From Hepsetus odoe (lineage: Eukaryota; Chordata; Actinopteri; Characiformes; Hepsetidae), in the NCBI GenBank assembly GCA_017165825.1, contig CM029393.1, forward strand, positions 1,013,354 to 1,077,353: a stretch of 64,000 bases of DNA. The letters run 5' to 3'. Below the pieces are notes generated by a model that saw nothing but the letters and a program-made list of their open reading frames with translations, made no database searches and was not told the origin of the DNA. The first letter of the stretch is position 1. Each line of letters opens with the position of its first letter. The position numbers and the translations under genes were made by a program. Shown here piece by piece: positions 38,462 through 50,649 of the stretch.

Positions 38462-39562
38462 ACTGCATTTAGCAAAGAAGATAAAGTGCAGCAGTACCTT
38501 ACACATCTCTGATTCTCTTAAATTCACAAGGTGGTTGTAACAGGCTACAAATTTTTTTACGTCAAATTTTGAGAGGGGAATAAAATTATAATATTGTGAT
38601 GCATTATGTCTCTGAAATGCACACACAATGTACTGGCTATAGCACAGATATTGTCAACTCATCTAGAACACTGAATAACTGCATGTATGAAAAGAATACA
38701 TGCTCTCATTGCAAATACTTCCCATATATTTTTATAAATGTCGAAAAATCGAAATCCTTCTAACAAATTTGATTGATGGACAATATTTTGTGTGCATTTT
38801 AAAGGACACAATTTTGTAAGTTTGAAAAAGTTTTTTTTGGTCAATATTCTGTAGAGCTTGTCCAGCTTGAAAAAATAGCTGCAAAGGAACATAGTTGTTA
38901 GTAACTATAAGTCAAAAGGCATTTTATTCATTGTTTATCACCAAATGTTTACTTTTTCTTCTTGTTCCAGAAATACTATATTTTGCATATGTTGAATAAA
39001 TTATTTGTACATAAAAAATGCTTTTGTTTTGCATGTGTTTCGAGATAATGTCATATTTTTTCACGTTAAGCATTCTTATGTTGAATGTATGTTTGAACAA
39101 AAACAAACAGTACAGATGATGTCTGATAATGTGCTTTTGTAAAGATTCAGAGTGCAGCATTTCAATATTCAAGACATACACTGAGCACAGATGGGAGTGC
39201 ACTGTGTTTCTAACAATGAGGGATTATAATGGTGGTCTCAATTGAGCAGTCTTTTTGCATGAAAACTCATGGAATTAAAAAACAGCAATAGCACATGTTT
39301 ATGTAGCCAGGGCATATGGCTCTCAAATCCAGCAAGAGCTCTGTTTTTAAAGAGTTTTTAAATTCTAAATGTGTCTCATGAAATAGTGCAGAGTCATTGT
39401 TTTTGAAGGCTAAAAATGGTGCAGAGTCAAGTTTGATGCATGCTTGAGGTTGGCTTATGTATTATTTAAGGTTAACTATCCTTGTGTCACTTGTATGCTG
39501 AGTTTTATGTTGAGTTCTCTACCATATCACACAATCATATATGTTTTTTTTTTCATTTCCTT
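38462..39562. other. Unique AT-rich DNA
   Basis: Nothing recognised. Confidence 0.5.
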
Positions 39563-40314
39563 CAACATGTGCAAAGGTTTTAGGCAGGTGTGGAAAGAAT
39601 GCTGTAAACAAAGAATGCATGATTGTTTATTTTATAATGATTGTTTATTTTGATCCATTTACAAAATGCAAAGTGTTTGAACAAAAGAAAAATCTAAATC
39701 AAATCAATATTTGGTGTTACTACCTTTTGCCTTCAAACCAGCATCAGTTCTTCTGGCCCCACAGAGCCCTGATCTCAACATCATCCAGTGTGTCTGGATT
39801 ACATGAAGAGACAGAAGGATGTGAGGAAGCTACATCCACAGAAAATTGAAAAACAGTCATGTTTGGAACAACCTACCAACCAGAGTTCTTTCAAAAACTG
39901 TGTGCAAGTGTATCTAGAAGAATTGATGCTGTTTTGAAGGCAAAGGGTGGCCACACTAATATTGATTTGATTTAGATTCTCTTTTGTTCATTCACTGCAT
40001 TTTGTTGATTGATGAAAATAAATGATTAACACTTCCATTTTTGAAAACATTCTGTATTGTTTATGTGGGTGGTGGTGGTCTAGTGGTAGAGTACTTGCCT
40101 AGGGACCTATGGATCCAGAGGTCCCCAGTTCAAATCCCACCTCTAGCACTACCACCACTGGGTCCCTGACCCTTAACCCTGGGTTGCTCCAGGGGGACTG
40201 TCCCTGTAATTAGGACCTGTAAGTCGCTCTGGATAAGAGCGTCTCCTAAATGCTGTAAATGTAAATATTTCCAGCATTTTTTCCACACCTGCCTAAAACT
40301 TTTGCACAGTACTG
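39563..40314 (+). mobile_element. Tc1-type non-autonomous element, copy 2, interrupted by a SINE
   Basis: The left end (tgcaaaggttttaggcaggtgtgg, with the first bases decayed) and the right end (ccacacctgcctaaaacttttgcacagtactg) form inverted repeats. The interior carries a transposase scrap with PQSPDLN-like coding near 39760-39790, where Gln replaces the catalytic Glu. A SINE of family C (40067-40267) sits just inside the right end. The element ends at a TA. Confidence 0.8.
40067..40267 (+). mobile_element. SINE family C inside a Tc1-type element
   Basis: Head gggtggtggtggtctagtgg, box B cagttcaaatccc, acccttaaccctgggttgct and an L2-like tail gtcgctctggataagagcgt followed by taaatgtaaat. 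Confidence 0.9.
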
Positions 40315-40581
40315 TATATATTGCTCTGATCTGTTGTAGCACTTCAGACTTCTTAAAGAGGCCTTTCTAGTACTGGATAACACCACTATCCACAATGATG
40401 GGGACAGCTCCTCAGTGGGAGGGTTAACAAAACAATAGTCAGAATTTAAGATACCTTTAAACCTGGGTGTCACTAAGTCTTTAACCCTCGTGGTTATGTT
40501 TCCTAGCCAGGAATTGAGCATCCTTCTAGACAAATGTTCCTTTCAGTGGAAAACCTATTTCAGAATGTTACTTATAATACA

Positions 40582-40820
40582 GGGCAGCAGTGGCCTAGTG
40601 GTTAGGCAGTTGGCCCCGGCTCGGAAGATTGTGGGTTTGATTCCCTCACCAGTAGGTTGCCCTGAGGTAAGAGCAAGGTGCTGTCCCTGTCACTATTCCC
40701 AGGTGCTTTCAATAGCTGCCCCCTGCTGCACGTGTGTGTATGGGTGAAACACAGAAGTTGAATTTTGTTGTGTTGTGCTATGCAGTGTTTCACAATGACA
40801 AGGGTTGTCACTTTCACTTA
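40582..40820 (+). mobile_element. SINE family B1
   Basis: Head gggcagcagtggcctagtgg, box B gggtttgattccc, gctttcaatagctgccccct and the acaagggttgtcactttcac end. It closely resembles the copy at 50421. Confidence 0.88.
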
Positions 40821-40975
40821 ATAGAGGTAATATATACACCATTGATGAAAAACTAAGCCAAACTGAGTACTCTTCTCTGACTCAGTTTATCCTTCCATCC
40901 TTCCCCTGGTCAAGTGACATGTTTTTTTTAATGTTTCAGTAAAGGGAAAGTGACTTTTTGTCATTGTGAAACATG

Positions 40976-41925
40976 TTCAGGAGTATATACTAGAGAAGGA
41001 GTTGATGAAGAAGAAGTGGGATAGTCAGGCAGATTAAGTAGACAGTAGTACAAGGAGATGAAGCACAAGGCAAAGAAAAAAGAGGTGGTTTGTTGGGTTG
41101 TATGAGAGGTTGGATACTAAAGAGAGAAAAAAGGGCCTTTACCCATTGGCTAGACAGAAATACAGGATGATGTGAGGATAGTAAACCAGTAAGTGCACAG
41201 GATTAACATGGTGGAAATTAGGGCAGCTATGAAAACGATGAAAAATGGAAAGGATGTTAGTCCAGATGATATAACTATGAATGCACAGAAGTGTATAGGA
41301 GAGATAACAGTGGAGTTTCTAACCATATTGTTTGACACAATCTTTGAAAGTGATAGGTTACCTAAGGAGTGGAGAAGAAATGTACTCATACCAATTTTCA
41401 GGAATAAGGGTGATACACATAGCTGTAGTAACCATAGAGGGCTCTGTTTGCTCTGAGGGTGGTGATGGAGAAGTACAAAGGAGAAGGTCTGAAGGATTTC
41501 GTCATTGATTTAGAGAAAGCATATGATAGGGTGCCTAGAGAGGAGTTTTGGTATTGCATTTTATTGTAATGCAATGTAAGTCATGAGTTCCATAAAAGTA
41601 TGACAGAGTAGTAAAGGATATGTATATAGGCAGTGTGACAGTGGTAAGGTCTGCAGTACAAAATGACATATGCTTTTTATATAGAGGTAGAATTAGTCAA
41701 GGATCAGTGCTGAGCCCTTTTTTGTTTGCAATAGTAATGCATAGGTTCACAAACAAGATTAGACAGAAGTCCCCATGGACAATGTTGTTTGCAGGTGACA
41801 TTGTGATCTGTAGCAACAGTAGGGAGCAGCTTGAGGAGACACTGGAGAGGTGAGAGAGGACATACAGCAGGTTGATCTGAAGGAGGAAGATGCAGAGGAC
41901 AGGTAGACATGGAGAAGGTTGATCC
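40976..41925 (+). mobile_element. RTE-like LINE fragment, reverse transcriptase region
   Basis: The plus-strand translation passes through EFLTILFDTIFESDRLPKEW, RRNVLIPIFRNKGDTHSCSN (41300-41440), then FVIDLEKAYDRVPREEFW (about 41500-41555) and GSVLSPFLFAIVMHRF (about 41705-41750). The palm motif reads FAGD at about 41795-41806 instead of FADD, so a catalytic Asp is lost. There are frameshifts and gaps between blocks, and the 3' end is truncated. Confidence 0.88.
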
Positions 41926-42708
41926 TAACAGGAGTGAAACAGAAGTTTGCCTCCATGTTTACAGACTATACATTTTTGACATTTATAAAATAAATCAAAA
42001 TACTGAGCATGCAATGACTGTACTTTGTCATAATTGTGTAATTTATTAATTTTAATAGTATAGTATAGCAAAACAACTGTATTAGCATTCCCTTTTTTGG
42101 GTTCATTATTATGAAACCACAGATCACATACAAAGGATTTACTTTTATGTGAGTTTAGAACTGCTGACAATATGAAAAGTATATTATTACAATAAAGACA
42201 TACTTAGGGGGCAAACTTATTGGGTATAAAAAAATCTAAAAAAGAGGTTAAAATTGTCTGTTTGGAGAGGGGATCAATGGTCTAAATGGAGAGGGGATAC
42301 ATTGTCTCTTGTATCAGACAATATGAAAGTATGCTTCAGTGCTAAAGCATGAAGGAAAGCTAATCTGAAACCACACAGACTCGCTGAGTGCAGACACATG
42401 CTAAGAAAAATGTACAACAAGGCTACTTGTACCATTAAGAGGGAAAGGAAATGACAATTGCTTCCATTTGCAGAGCTCTGACTGGGGTGTGAAATTGGTG
42501 AAGTTGTAATACAGAGTTTGGGTGTAAAAGATGAACATCAAAAATAATCTTCTTGCTGATTTAACAACTTCAGCCACTCTCATATTGGATCTAGACCCCA
42601 GTGTGGGTAAGACAATTCTACTTCCTTAAGACAAAAAATTGGCTGAGCTAACTTTTATCAGTGATAGTTGGGTTAAGTTTACTTAAGTGATTTTAATTAT
42701 GTACTGGT

Positions 42709-42848
42709 GGGCAGCATGGTGGCATAGTGGGTAGCACCATCACCTCACAGCAAGAAGGTCCTGGATTTGAAGGAGTTCTGTGTGGGTTTCATCCAAGTGC
42801 TTGTTTCCCCCACATTCCAAAGACATGCATGTCAACCTTAAGGTGCAC
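42709..42848 (+). mobile_element. V-SINE/DANA-like SINE fragment
   Basis: The sequence gggcagcatggtggcatagt followed by cacctcacagcaagaaggtc and 'ccaaagacatgcatgtcaa' matches the head and core of the vertebrate V-SINE (DANA-type) superfamily. A middle part is deleted and the 3' end is lost. Confidence 0.8.
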
Positions 42849-45529
42849 CTCGTCCTTGTACAAGTGTTCAGTTGCACATACATACAGCTTGTATAATCCC
42901 CACCAAAACCACGGCTCATAAATGGGAAACTCTTGGCCAGGTGCTGGACTGTGTGGTATAATGTCCCCCAGTCTGGAGCAGCAGAACTACACACCATGGG
43001 GTAATGTCCTGGGCTTTTTTTTGAGACCATTATGCGATCTACAATTAATCATCCATCATCAGTACCTAATCTCACTAATGCTCTTAGGGCTGAATGCAAC
43101 CAAATCCTTGCAGCAATGTAAAACCATAAGAAAAGAGGCTGTTACTGAAGAAAAGGGAGCAAACTCTCTACTACGCAGTACATTTGGTTTCTGAAAAAAA
43201 TGTAGGTTGAAGTGGATGTCTAGAAAGTTTTGGACATATAGTGTGAAAAAATAAATGTAATGTGAGTGAGTGAGAACTAAGAACCTAACTTAGTTATTAA
43301 CTTAGCTATTAATTAGTCTTATTGGCCCAGACATGACCAGACATAAATGGGTATAGCATGTTTTGCGCAGTATTATTGCAAAAGTTTTTCTTTTAAGGGT
43401 AACAAATGCCTAGAGACATTCCTACTTATGTTGAGAATGAGAATATTTGGGTATAACCCCAAATATATGTCAATGTCTGGATTACTGTAAGGCTTAAAGA
43501 GAGCGAGACTGGATGCAAGTGCAAGTTGGAAAGACTTAATAAGTACATCCAAAAACAGCAGTCAGGCAAACAGGCCAGCCAAAACAACAAACAAGGAGTA
43601 GATTCCAGTGCATTACAAGCAGTGACTCTAGCAAATGCTCAAGATACTTTGCAAAAGTTCTTTCCTTTTGAGTGGGTACAAGATTAAAGTCCTATATAGT
43701 AAATTTGAAGCCCTAATGAGCTGGCCATGTGGCACCTGCAAGATAGGTGGGTCGAGGCTATAGGATCTTAGTACTCCAGAGAAGTAGACCAGTGCTGACA
43801 TTGCAGCCCTCCTTACAATTACAATCAATACCACAAGAGAAACAGTATAAAGGGAAATACATACATTTTTGGGTAAGGGGGGGTTGTTGGCCAAATAAGA
43901 TATTGTAGGTTATTGTAGGGTATTGTTGTCCATCTAATATCATACCTTATTTTGAGCACTCAAGATAAATTGGAAAATTGGAATTTTTACCTTTAATGTT
44001 CCCAGCCTAAAATGATCATTACCATGGTTGTTGCTGGACATTATTAATAAGCAGCAAGATAGACCGTATAACAAGCTAGACAACTTGTAAGTTTACCATT
44101 AGCAGAACTAAATTATGTTTCATAAGGGCAATTACAGTTGAAATTAACAGAAAGCATAAGCCTTTAACTGACTAACACAGCTCAGTGTAACAGCAGATGG
44201 TGCTCTGCTCAGTTCTGGATGAGGCTCACCAGGTCTCCATTTAGGGAACAGGTGTGCTTCATTAGGGTTGGCCTTAAGCCCCACTGAGCTAGAGCAGGGC
44301 GTCGGTCATTGCTAGTCTGTACGTGTCAACACTTCTTTGTATTTTGTGTTCCTGTGCACAGTGATGTTACTAAAGTTTAAAGTTCTGTAAGCACTGATGT
44401 CCAGACCATGACACCGCCACCATCATTACACTCAGGTAGAATGACAAAATGCAAAAAGGAGTGGAAGATTTTATTGAGGCTTGATAATATAATGAAAAAT
44501 ATTCTTTGTCTTTTGTCATAATAGTATTCATTTGCACTGAAGGTCAGAAGCTCGACCTGCTCCATTTTTGAGTCGCTGTGAGCCAGGTGTTTTTCACCAT
44601 GAGTCCAGAATATAGAGCTCAGCAGTCTTTAAAATACCTTTAAAATAGTCTTTGATAAAAAATTGAACCTAAATATTCTAAAGCGTGAACCAGCATAATT
44701 CATTTTGCACCCACATATGAGAAATGCAGGTTTCCTCTGTAGTGGATTTAGATGACAACAAATTTGCATGCAAGATGTTCCATAGCTCTTCCATTATAAA
44801 AAGTTTTGCCAGCTGCATCTCTGAATATTCTGTCATATTTGTCAGAAGCAATCAGAGAAAGTCTAATGCAGCACAGGGAGTGTGTGAGCACAGATATCCA
44901 AAACTAATTTCAGTCTTTTAAAAGCAACTCTCCACTTCCACCAAGTTTCACTCTGCTCTCATCATCCAAACATGGCTGAATCTGCTCAGGGTAAACAGCA
45001 TTTGGCAAATACTCTGCGAATAGCACATTATGCAGTGAGGATGAATTGAAAACCCTGCTTGAATAAAATCCGCACTGAAGGGTTCACTGCCCCCAGCTCA
45101 GAGTCATCCAGAAAAGCATTGCATCACCGTATTCAATGTGGATTACCAATGGAGTTGTTCAGGTCTGACACATACTCAAATTCAAAAACATTAATCTTCT
45201 ATAGACCCTCCTTAAAATTCATTGAAATAGCCCCATCAAGACATTCTGTCCCTAAGACCTTAGCCTGAGACCTGTCAGCATATTCCACAGCCTTAGCAGC
45301 CAATAAAGTGTAGTTTCTGCCAATTAGGATTAAAGATCTTGCTTTCTTTTCCTAGCAGCTAATGTCAGAGAGAGTAGTGCCAGTCAAGTCTACATAGATT
45401 TATTGATTGCTTTTCAACATGCCTTTAAGTCAGTCAAACACCGTTGACCTACAGAATGACAGAAAACAGGTAAGACCATTTCTGTTAGAAACAAAAGTCA
45501 GTGATCTGATCCTTGTAAAATTCAAATCC
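42849..45529. other. Mostly unique DNA, possible old repeats
   Basis: 43480-43820 and 44200-44340 have the texture of old fish repeats, but I cannot assign a family. No coding exon. Confidence 0.4.
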
Positions 45530-45925
45530 TCATCACCTCTGTTCACTTCACCAACATGTCCATTAAAATCTGCACCAATCTCCTCTGGATACACTCTCTA
45601 TCACTTCATCTAACTCACTCCAGAATTCTTCTTTCTCCTACATCACACAACCAACTTCTGGTGCATAAGCACTAACAACATTCATCACCACACCTTCAAC
45701 TTCTTGCTTAAAACTAATCAGCCTCCCTGACACCCTCTTCACCTCCAAAACACTCCACGTACTCTTCCTTCAGGATTACACCTACCCTATTCCTCCTTCC
45801 ATTCACAACATGGAAAACAATTTAAACCCCCCTCCAATACACCTGGCCTTACTACCCTTCCATCTAGTCTCTTGCACACACAAAATGTCAATCTTTCTTC
45901 TCTTTTCTCCATCATATCAGCTATA
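45530..45925 (-). mobile_element. RTE-like LINE fragment, endonuclease region
   Basis: It parallels 4890-5270 at the nucleotide level, including 'aactcactccagaattcttc' at about 45612 and the 'gcataagcactaacaacatt' segment near 45662. Endonuclease motifs are recognisable only in pieces. Confidence 0.8.
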
Positions 45926-46139
45926 CATACAAATATATATATATATTGACTTTTTGCAAAAACATAATGTAATTGTCAAAAAAAAATAATGCTTATAATT
46001 ATTCTTCAGTATACCATAAAAACATCTGGCAAAAAGGTCTATAAACAGCGAAGCAGCAAACTTTGTGAAAAACAATACTTGTCATTCTTAAAACTAATAC
46101 TTGTCATTCTCAAAACTTTCTACAATATATATATATATA

Positions 46140-46687
46140 CAGTATTGTGCAAAAGTTTTAGGCAGGTGTGGAAAAAATGCTGTAAACAAAGAATGCTTTC
46201 AGAAATATAAATAATGATTGTTTATTTTTATCAGTTTACAAAATGCAAAGTGAGCGAACAAAAGAAAAATCTAAATCAAATCAATATTTGGTGTTACTAC
46301 CTTTTGCCTTCAAACCAGCATTAATTCTTATGACCCCCACAGAGCCCTGATCTCAACATCATCCAGAGTGTCTGGAATTACATGAAGAGACAGAAGGATG
46401 TGAGGAAGCTACATCCACAGAAGATCTGTGGTTCGTTCCCCAAGATGTTTGGAACTACCTACCAGCTGAGTTCCTTCAAAAACTGCGTGCAAGTGTACCT
46501 AGAAGAATTGATGCTGTTTTGAAGGCAAAGGGTGGTCACACCAAATATTGATTTCATTTAGATTTCTCTTTTGTTCATTCACTGCATTTTGTTGATTGAA
46601 AATAAATGATTAACACTTCTGTTTTTGAAAGCATTCTTTGTTTACAGCTTTTTTTCCACACCTGCCTAACATTTTTGCACAGTACTG
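46140..46687 (+). mobile_element. Tc1-type non-autonomous element, copy 3 (most complete)
   Basis: The 548-bp element starts cagtattgtgcaaaagtttt and ends in the complementary ttttgcacagtactg, flanked by TA. It has the same interior as copy 2 (the QSPDLNIIQSVW-like scrap near 46345-46375 and the downstream 'gaagaattgatgctg' stretch). Both ends lie in TA-rich microsatellite DNA. No transposase could be made from it. Confidence 0.88.
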
Positions 46688-46710
46688 TATACACACACAC
46701 GTGTGTGTGA

Positions 46711-46778
<68 letters not shown>

Positions 46779-46793
46779 GTATATATATATATG
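46688..46793. repeat. (CA)(GT)(TA)n compound microsatellite
   Basis: An acacacacacgtgtgtgtg palindrome is followed by a long TA tract with ATGT interruptions, starting at the right end of the Tc1-type element at 46140. Confidence 0.96.
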
Positions 46794-46832
46794 ATATTAA
46801 AAAATTGCAAAAAAAAAAATTAAATAATAAAC

Positions 46833-47083
46833 GGGGCAGCAGTGGCGTAGTGGTTAGGGTGTTGGCCGCGTGATTGGAGGATCAGGGGTTCGAACCCCAT
46901 CCCAACAGGTTGCCCTGAGGTACCCTTGAGCAAGGTGCCGTCCCCGTCACGCTCCTCCCTGCGATGGGGATCGGGGGTCACGGGGGAGTGCTGGAGTCCA
47001 TCCCAGCTCATGCAGGGCGAAGGACAGGGGACACACCCTGGACAGGTCGCCAGCGCATCGCAGGGATGACTGACTGACTGATT
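46833..47083 (+). mobile_element. SINE family A with inverted tail module
   Basis: The head and body are on the plus strand (ggggcagcagtggcgtagtg..., box B ggttcgaacccc, through cctgcgatgggg). The tail module then appears reversed (about 46969-47066, ending gcatcgcaggga). The terminal tgactgactgactga is again in the original direction. Imperfect flanking aataataaa suggests one insertion. Confidence 0.88.
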
Positions 47084-50000
47084 AATAATAAAGAAATGTT
47101 CCTTCCAGTGTATTCCTTGTGGACTTCTGTGTCATTCTGTAGTCATGTTCTGCATATATTATGAACTGGAAATGGAACTTAACTTGTTCTTTCTATGAGA
47201 AAATAAAGTGTGTTTTTGAACATTATCAGTATTATGCCTTATGGCTACCAACCACACCATCACCACTCATGAAATTAGTCTTTGACTTTGTAGACTTTGT
47301 AAACGCTGACTAGCTGATTATAGTATGCTCTTACAGTCACTTCCAGCCCAAACACCTACTCAAATGGTAACATACTGAACAGTAAATTACAGAAAAGCTA
47401 AGCCAGTTTGAATGGATAAACAGACTGTTCACTAACTCAGAATAGAGATTTTTGGTGCTTGTTTGTTTGAGGCAAGTGTGATGACACTGGCATGCAGATA
47501 ATGTGAAGCTAACTAGTCAAGCAACTGTTTCTACACTTTTCAGACAAAAAAGATGCCATTTTTAAATCCCTTTTCATATTTACCCAGTGACCACACCAGT
47601 AAATTCTACAAATACAATATAATTTTAAGAACTTTGAACTAACTGCATTTGTTTTGTTGAAACTTCCTTATAAATATTATTATTTATATTTATTATATAA
47701 ATAGAATTTAAATAATACTAAAATATTTTCAGTCATCATACATATAATGGATTTATTTTATTTATTTATTTTCTTGGATAAATTCAGTCTAATTCTTTTC
47801 AAGGCTGCTGTCAGGTACGTGTCCACTTTCCTAAGCAAGCTACTGACTGTTCTTCCGCTGTGGAGGTTGGAGTGTAAAACAAAACAGACAAAAAGCCATA
47901 CGTTTTAAGACAGTTCTGCTGATACTATTTTATTCCCATTGTCAAAATCGACACAAGCTGGCGGTGCAGAAAGGTGACTCATTTCTTGTGCTCTAAACAA
48001 TTGGACCTGGCAAGAGCCTGCCTGGTGTCTAACGACAGCAATTTACCAGCACAGCACGCTGTCATCTCCAATGGGGAACTGATGGGGGAATACAAATATG
48101 TTTTTAAGTCATAGCTTGACAATAGAATCTTAGTGAAATAAAATTAGTTTCAGTTGTATTTGGTTTGTATATCTGAATAACTTTGCTTGCTAACTTTTAA
48201 ACAGCAAGTTTAGTACATGTAAATTACCATTTCCATCCACCAAGACAAACTACCACTGATGAAGTGCAACATTCTCATAATTGCAACAATAGTTAATGGG
48301 TCCAAGCCACTGTATCATTATAAGATTCTTAAACTTATGAACAAACATTTTTCAAAATAGTCAAAATACCTGGAAGGTGTCATTTTTTACGTGCACAATT
48401 GGTGAACTCAAATTGTTCTATAGCAGGTTTATAGCAATTAAAACTTTTCGTGAATGCAAAATATTAAAGAAGCCATGATAAAAAATGTGTCAGTTAGTTT
48501 TTTTGCCAAACTGTTCCTTGAATTGGTTCCTCTGCTCTGAGTGTTCGTTCATTAATACACACTTGTCAGCGTGACATTATTAAGATTCAACAGCATTTAT
48601 GATGCAATTAGCAAGCCTTCTTAACAAGAAGTGCATAAAATAGGGCCTTGAATGATGAAATTATTTTTCTGTGGCAGTGCAGGAAAAGCACAGGCCCCAA
48701 TTTTTCAGTAATGACAGCTTAGGTCAAACTGTTACATAAAACATCTCAATCTGCCAGCAGCAGATATTAGCCAATCCAATACCACATGGTTGTTGTTGCC
48801 ACTGCAGTGCATAAATACTAAGCATGGAAACATTTAATATGTAAATGCTTATGTAAGGGCATCTCTGCCGTGTCTGCAGGATTTATGCAGAAGAATTTGG
48901 GCAATTTTTTCTGGAGCCCTACTTATTTCAACAGCTCTCCCTGCTGTCAAACTGTGAGGGCTCTCACACTGTGCGAGAAAGAGGCCACTGTAGATTTGGA
49001 GCATGTAAAGCAGTCACAACCTGCAAGTCCAAATCATAGTCCGCAGGAAAAGCTTGCAGGTCCTGTGTAATCTGGAACGTCTGTGTAGCACTTTTGCACA
49101 CGCTGCACTAGGGATAGAATGGTTATCGATTTAATGTATTATAAAACCCAATGATGATCACACTAATTTAAATTACAGTACCATTGTACAATTAGCATAC
49201 ACCCTTATGGCTTACTGCTTCAGCCTCCATGCTTGGCCTGCACAATATATTTGTAAATCAGTATGGCCTTCACAGTATTGATGTGCCAGATGCTTGCAAT
49301 CTACAACTATGGTTAAGTGGCTGAGGCGAAAGTGCTGCAAAAAAGTTGTCATGAAAGAAAGTGCTGTAACATTTGCATTGTATTGTTGAATCTTGAACTT
49401 AATACTACCACTACTACCAATAATAATAATAATAAACAATACTAGATGTTGAACAATAAATAAAAAATCATCTAAATATTTTTGCTGTGAACCAGAAATA
49501 AAACAACTAAATGCATTTTAACACTGTAATCCATGGATTAATTATACACAACATTTATTGTGTCATATTTATATTTATTATTTTTATATATTTTTTATTT
49601 CAGTGTATTTGTTAACTAACAATAATCATCATCATCATCATCATCCTCACATTTTTACATGTTTTATCCCTTTTCACCAATTTTTTCACCCTATTTATAA
49701 ACTGTATTTTATGCAAATAGCCGGTGATGGAGAAAGTAAACTGTTGGGCTCAATGGCTTTTTGTGTTACATTCAACACAGCCACAAAATGTTCCGGTGCA
49801 GATTCTACAAACAGTATGGCTATTTGCAGCATATGCCAGAAATTTGCATCACCCAAGCGCCTGCATGGTCTCCTGTGTTCCCACAATCCACTGCTAAAAA
49901 AATTATCAGGGAGCAACGACTGACCTCAACTGTTTTCCACTGAAAATTGAGATTGGGCACAGTTCCTGTATCCTGTCAGGGATCTTGCACACTCAGAGAG

Positions 50001-50344
50001 CTCTTTTGGACTCCTGGCCATGGATGCTAAAGCATTATCAGGAAATGAACTCTCCCAAATAAAGGGCCCCACTGAGCTCATGACAATCCTGCTTGGCTGG
50101 ATAGAGGTGTTCACATGGTCTAACAAATGTCATGAAGGTGCTGGAGTTCAAAAGACAATCCAGGGCACAAAGATAATCCCACTAACACACATATTAGCAT
50201 CTAGGGGGGCAATTTAGCATCCCTAATTCACTTGATCTGCAAACTCCACACAGAAATGACCCAGGCCACCCCAGTTTTCAACCAAACAAAGAATATTCTG
50301 CCTGGATAACCTTGTCACCGTAACTTGACTTAACTTGATAACCC
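47084..50344. other. Unique intronic DNA
   Basis: 47900-48080 and 48500-48830 are non-repetitive with balanced composition and might be conserved. No exon seen. Confidence 0.4.
49621..49646. repeat. (ATC)n short tandem repeat
   Basis: Eight ATC units in an AT-rich context. Confidence 0.9.
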
Positions 50345-50416
50345 TGATCCAAGGTGTAATGGTTAGCACTCTAGATTTAGAATCCAGTGATCTGAGTTCA
50401 AATCTCGGTGGAACCT
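50345..50416 (+). tRNA. tRNA-Gln-like gene or pseudogene with anticodon TAG
   Basis: The 72 bases match the vertebrate tRNA-Gln pattern throughout. The D arm is gtgt-aatggtta-gcac, the TΨC arm is ctgag-ttcaaat-ctcgg, and the 3' side reads tggaacc followed by t. The loop ttTAGaa puts TAG at 50378-50380, where Gln tRNAs have CTG or TTG. The acceptor stem has mismatches at pairs 1-72 and 3-70, and the anticodon stem has an A-C mismatch. Only three Ts follow, a weak Pol III terminator. A SINE head begins five bases downstream. It is most likely a decayed tRNA-Gln copy, but box A and box B are intact enough for transcription. A functional tRNA with altered identity is unlikely but not excluded. 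Confidence 0.6.
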
Positions 50417-50420
50417 TTGT

Positions 50421-50649
50421 GGGCAGCAGCGGCCTAGTGGTTAGGGAGTTGGCCCCGGATTGGAAGATTTTGGGTCCGATTCCCTCACCAGTAGGTTGCC
50501 TTAAGGTACCCTTGAGCAAGCTACCATGCCCCATCACTGATCCCTGGGCGCTTTCAATAGCTACCCCCTGCTGCACGTGTGTGTATGGGTGAAACACAGA
50601 GGTTTCATTTTGTTGTGTTGTGCTGTGCTGCATTTCACAATGACAAGGG
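50421..50649 (+). mobile_element. SINE family B1 directly behind a tRNA-like sequence
   Basis: Head gggcagcagcggcctagtgg starts 5 bases after the tRNA-Gln-like unit. Box B is gggtccgattccc. The body is present, and the tail ends acaatgacaagggc and runs into a short (GT)n. Confidence 0.87.
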
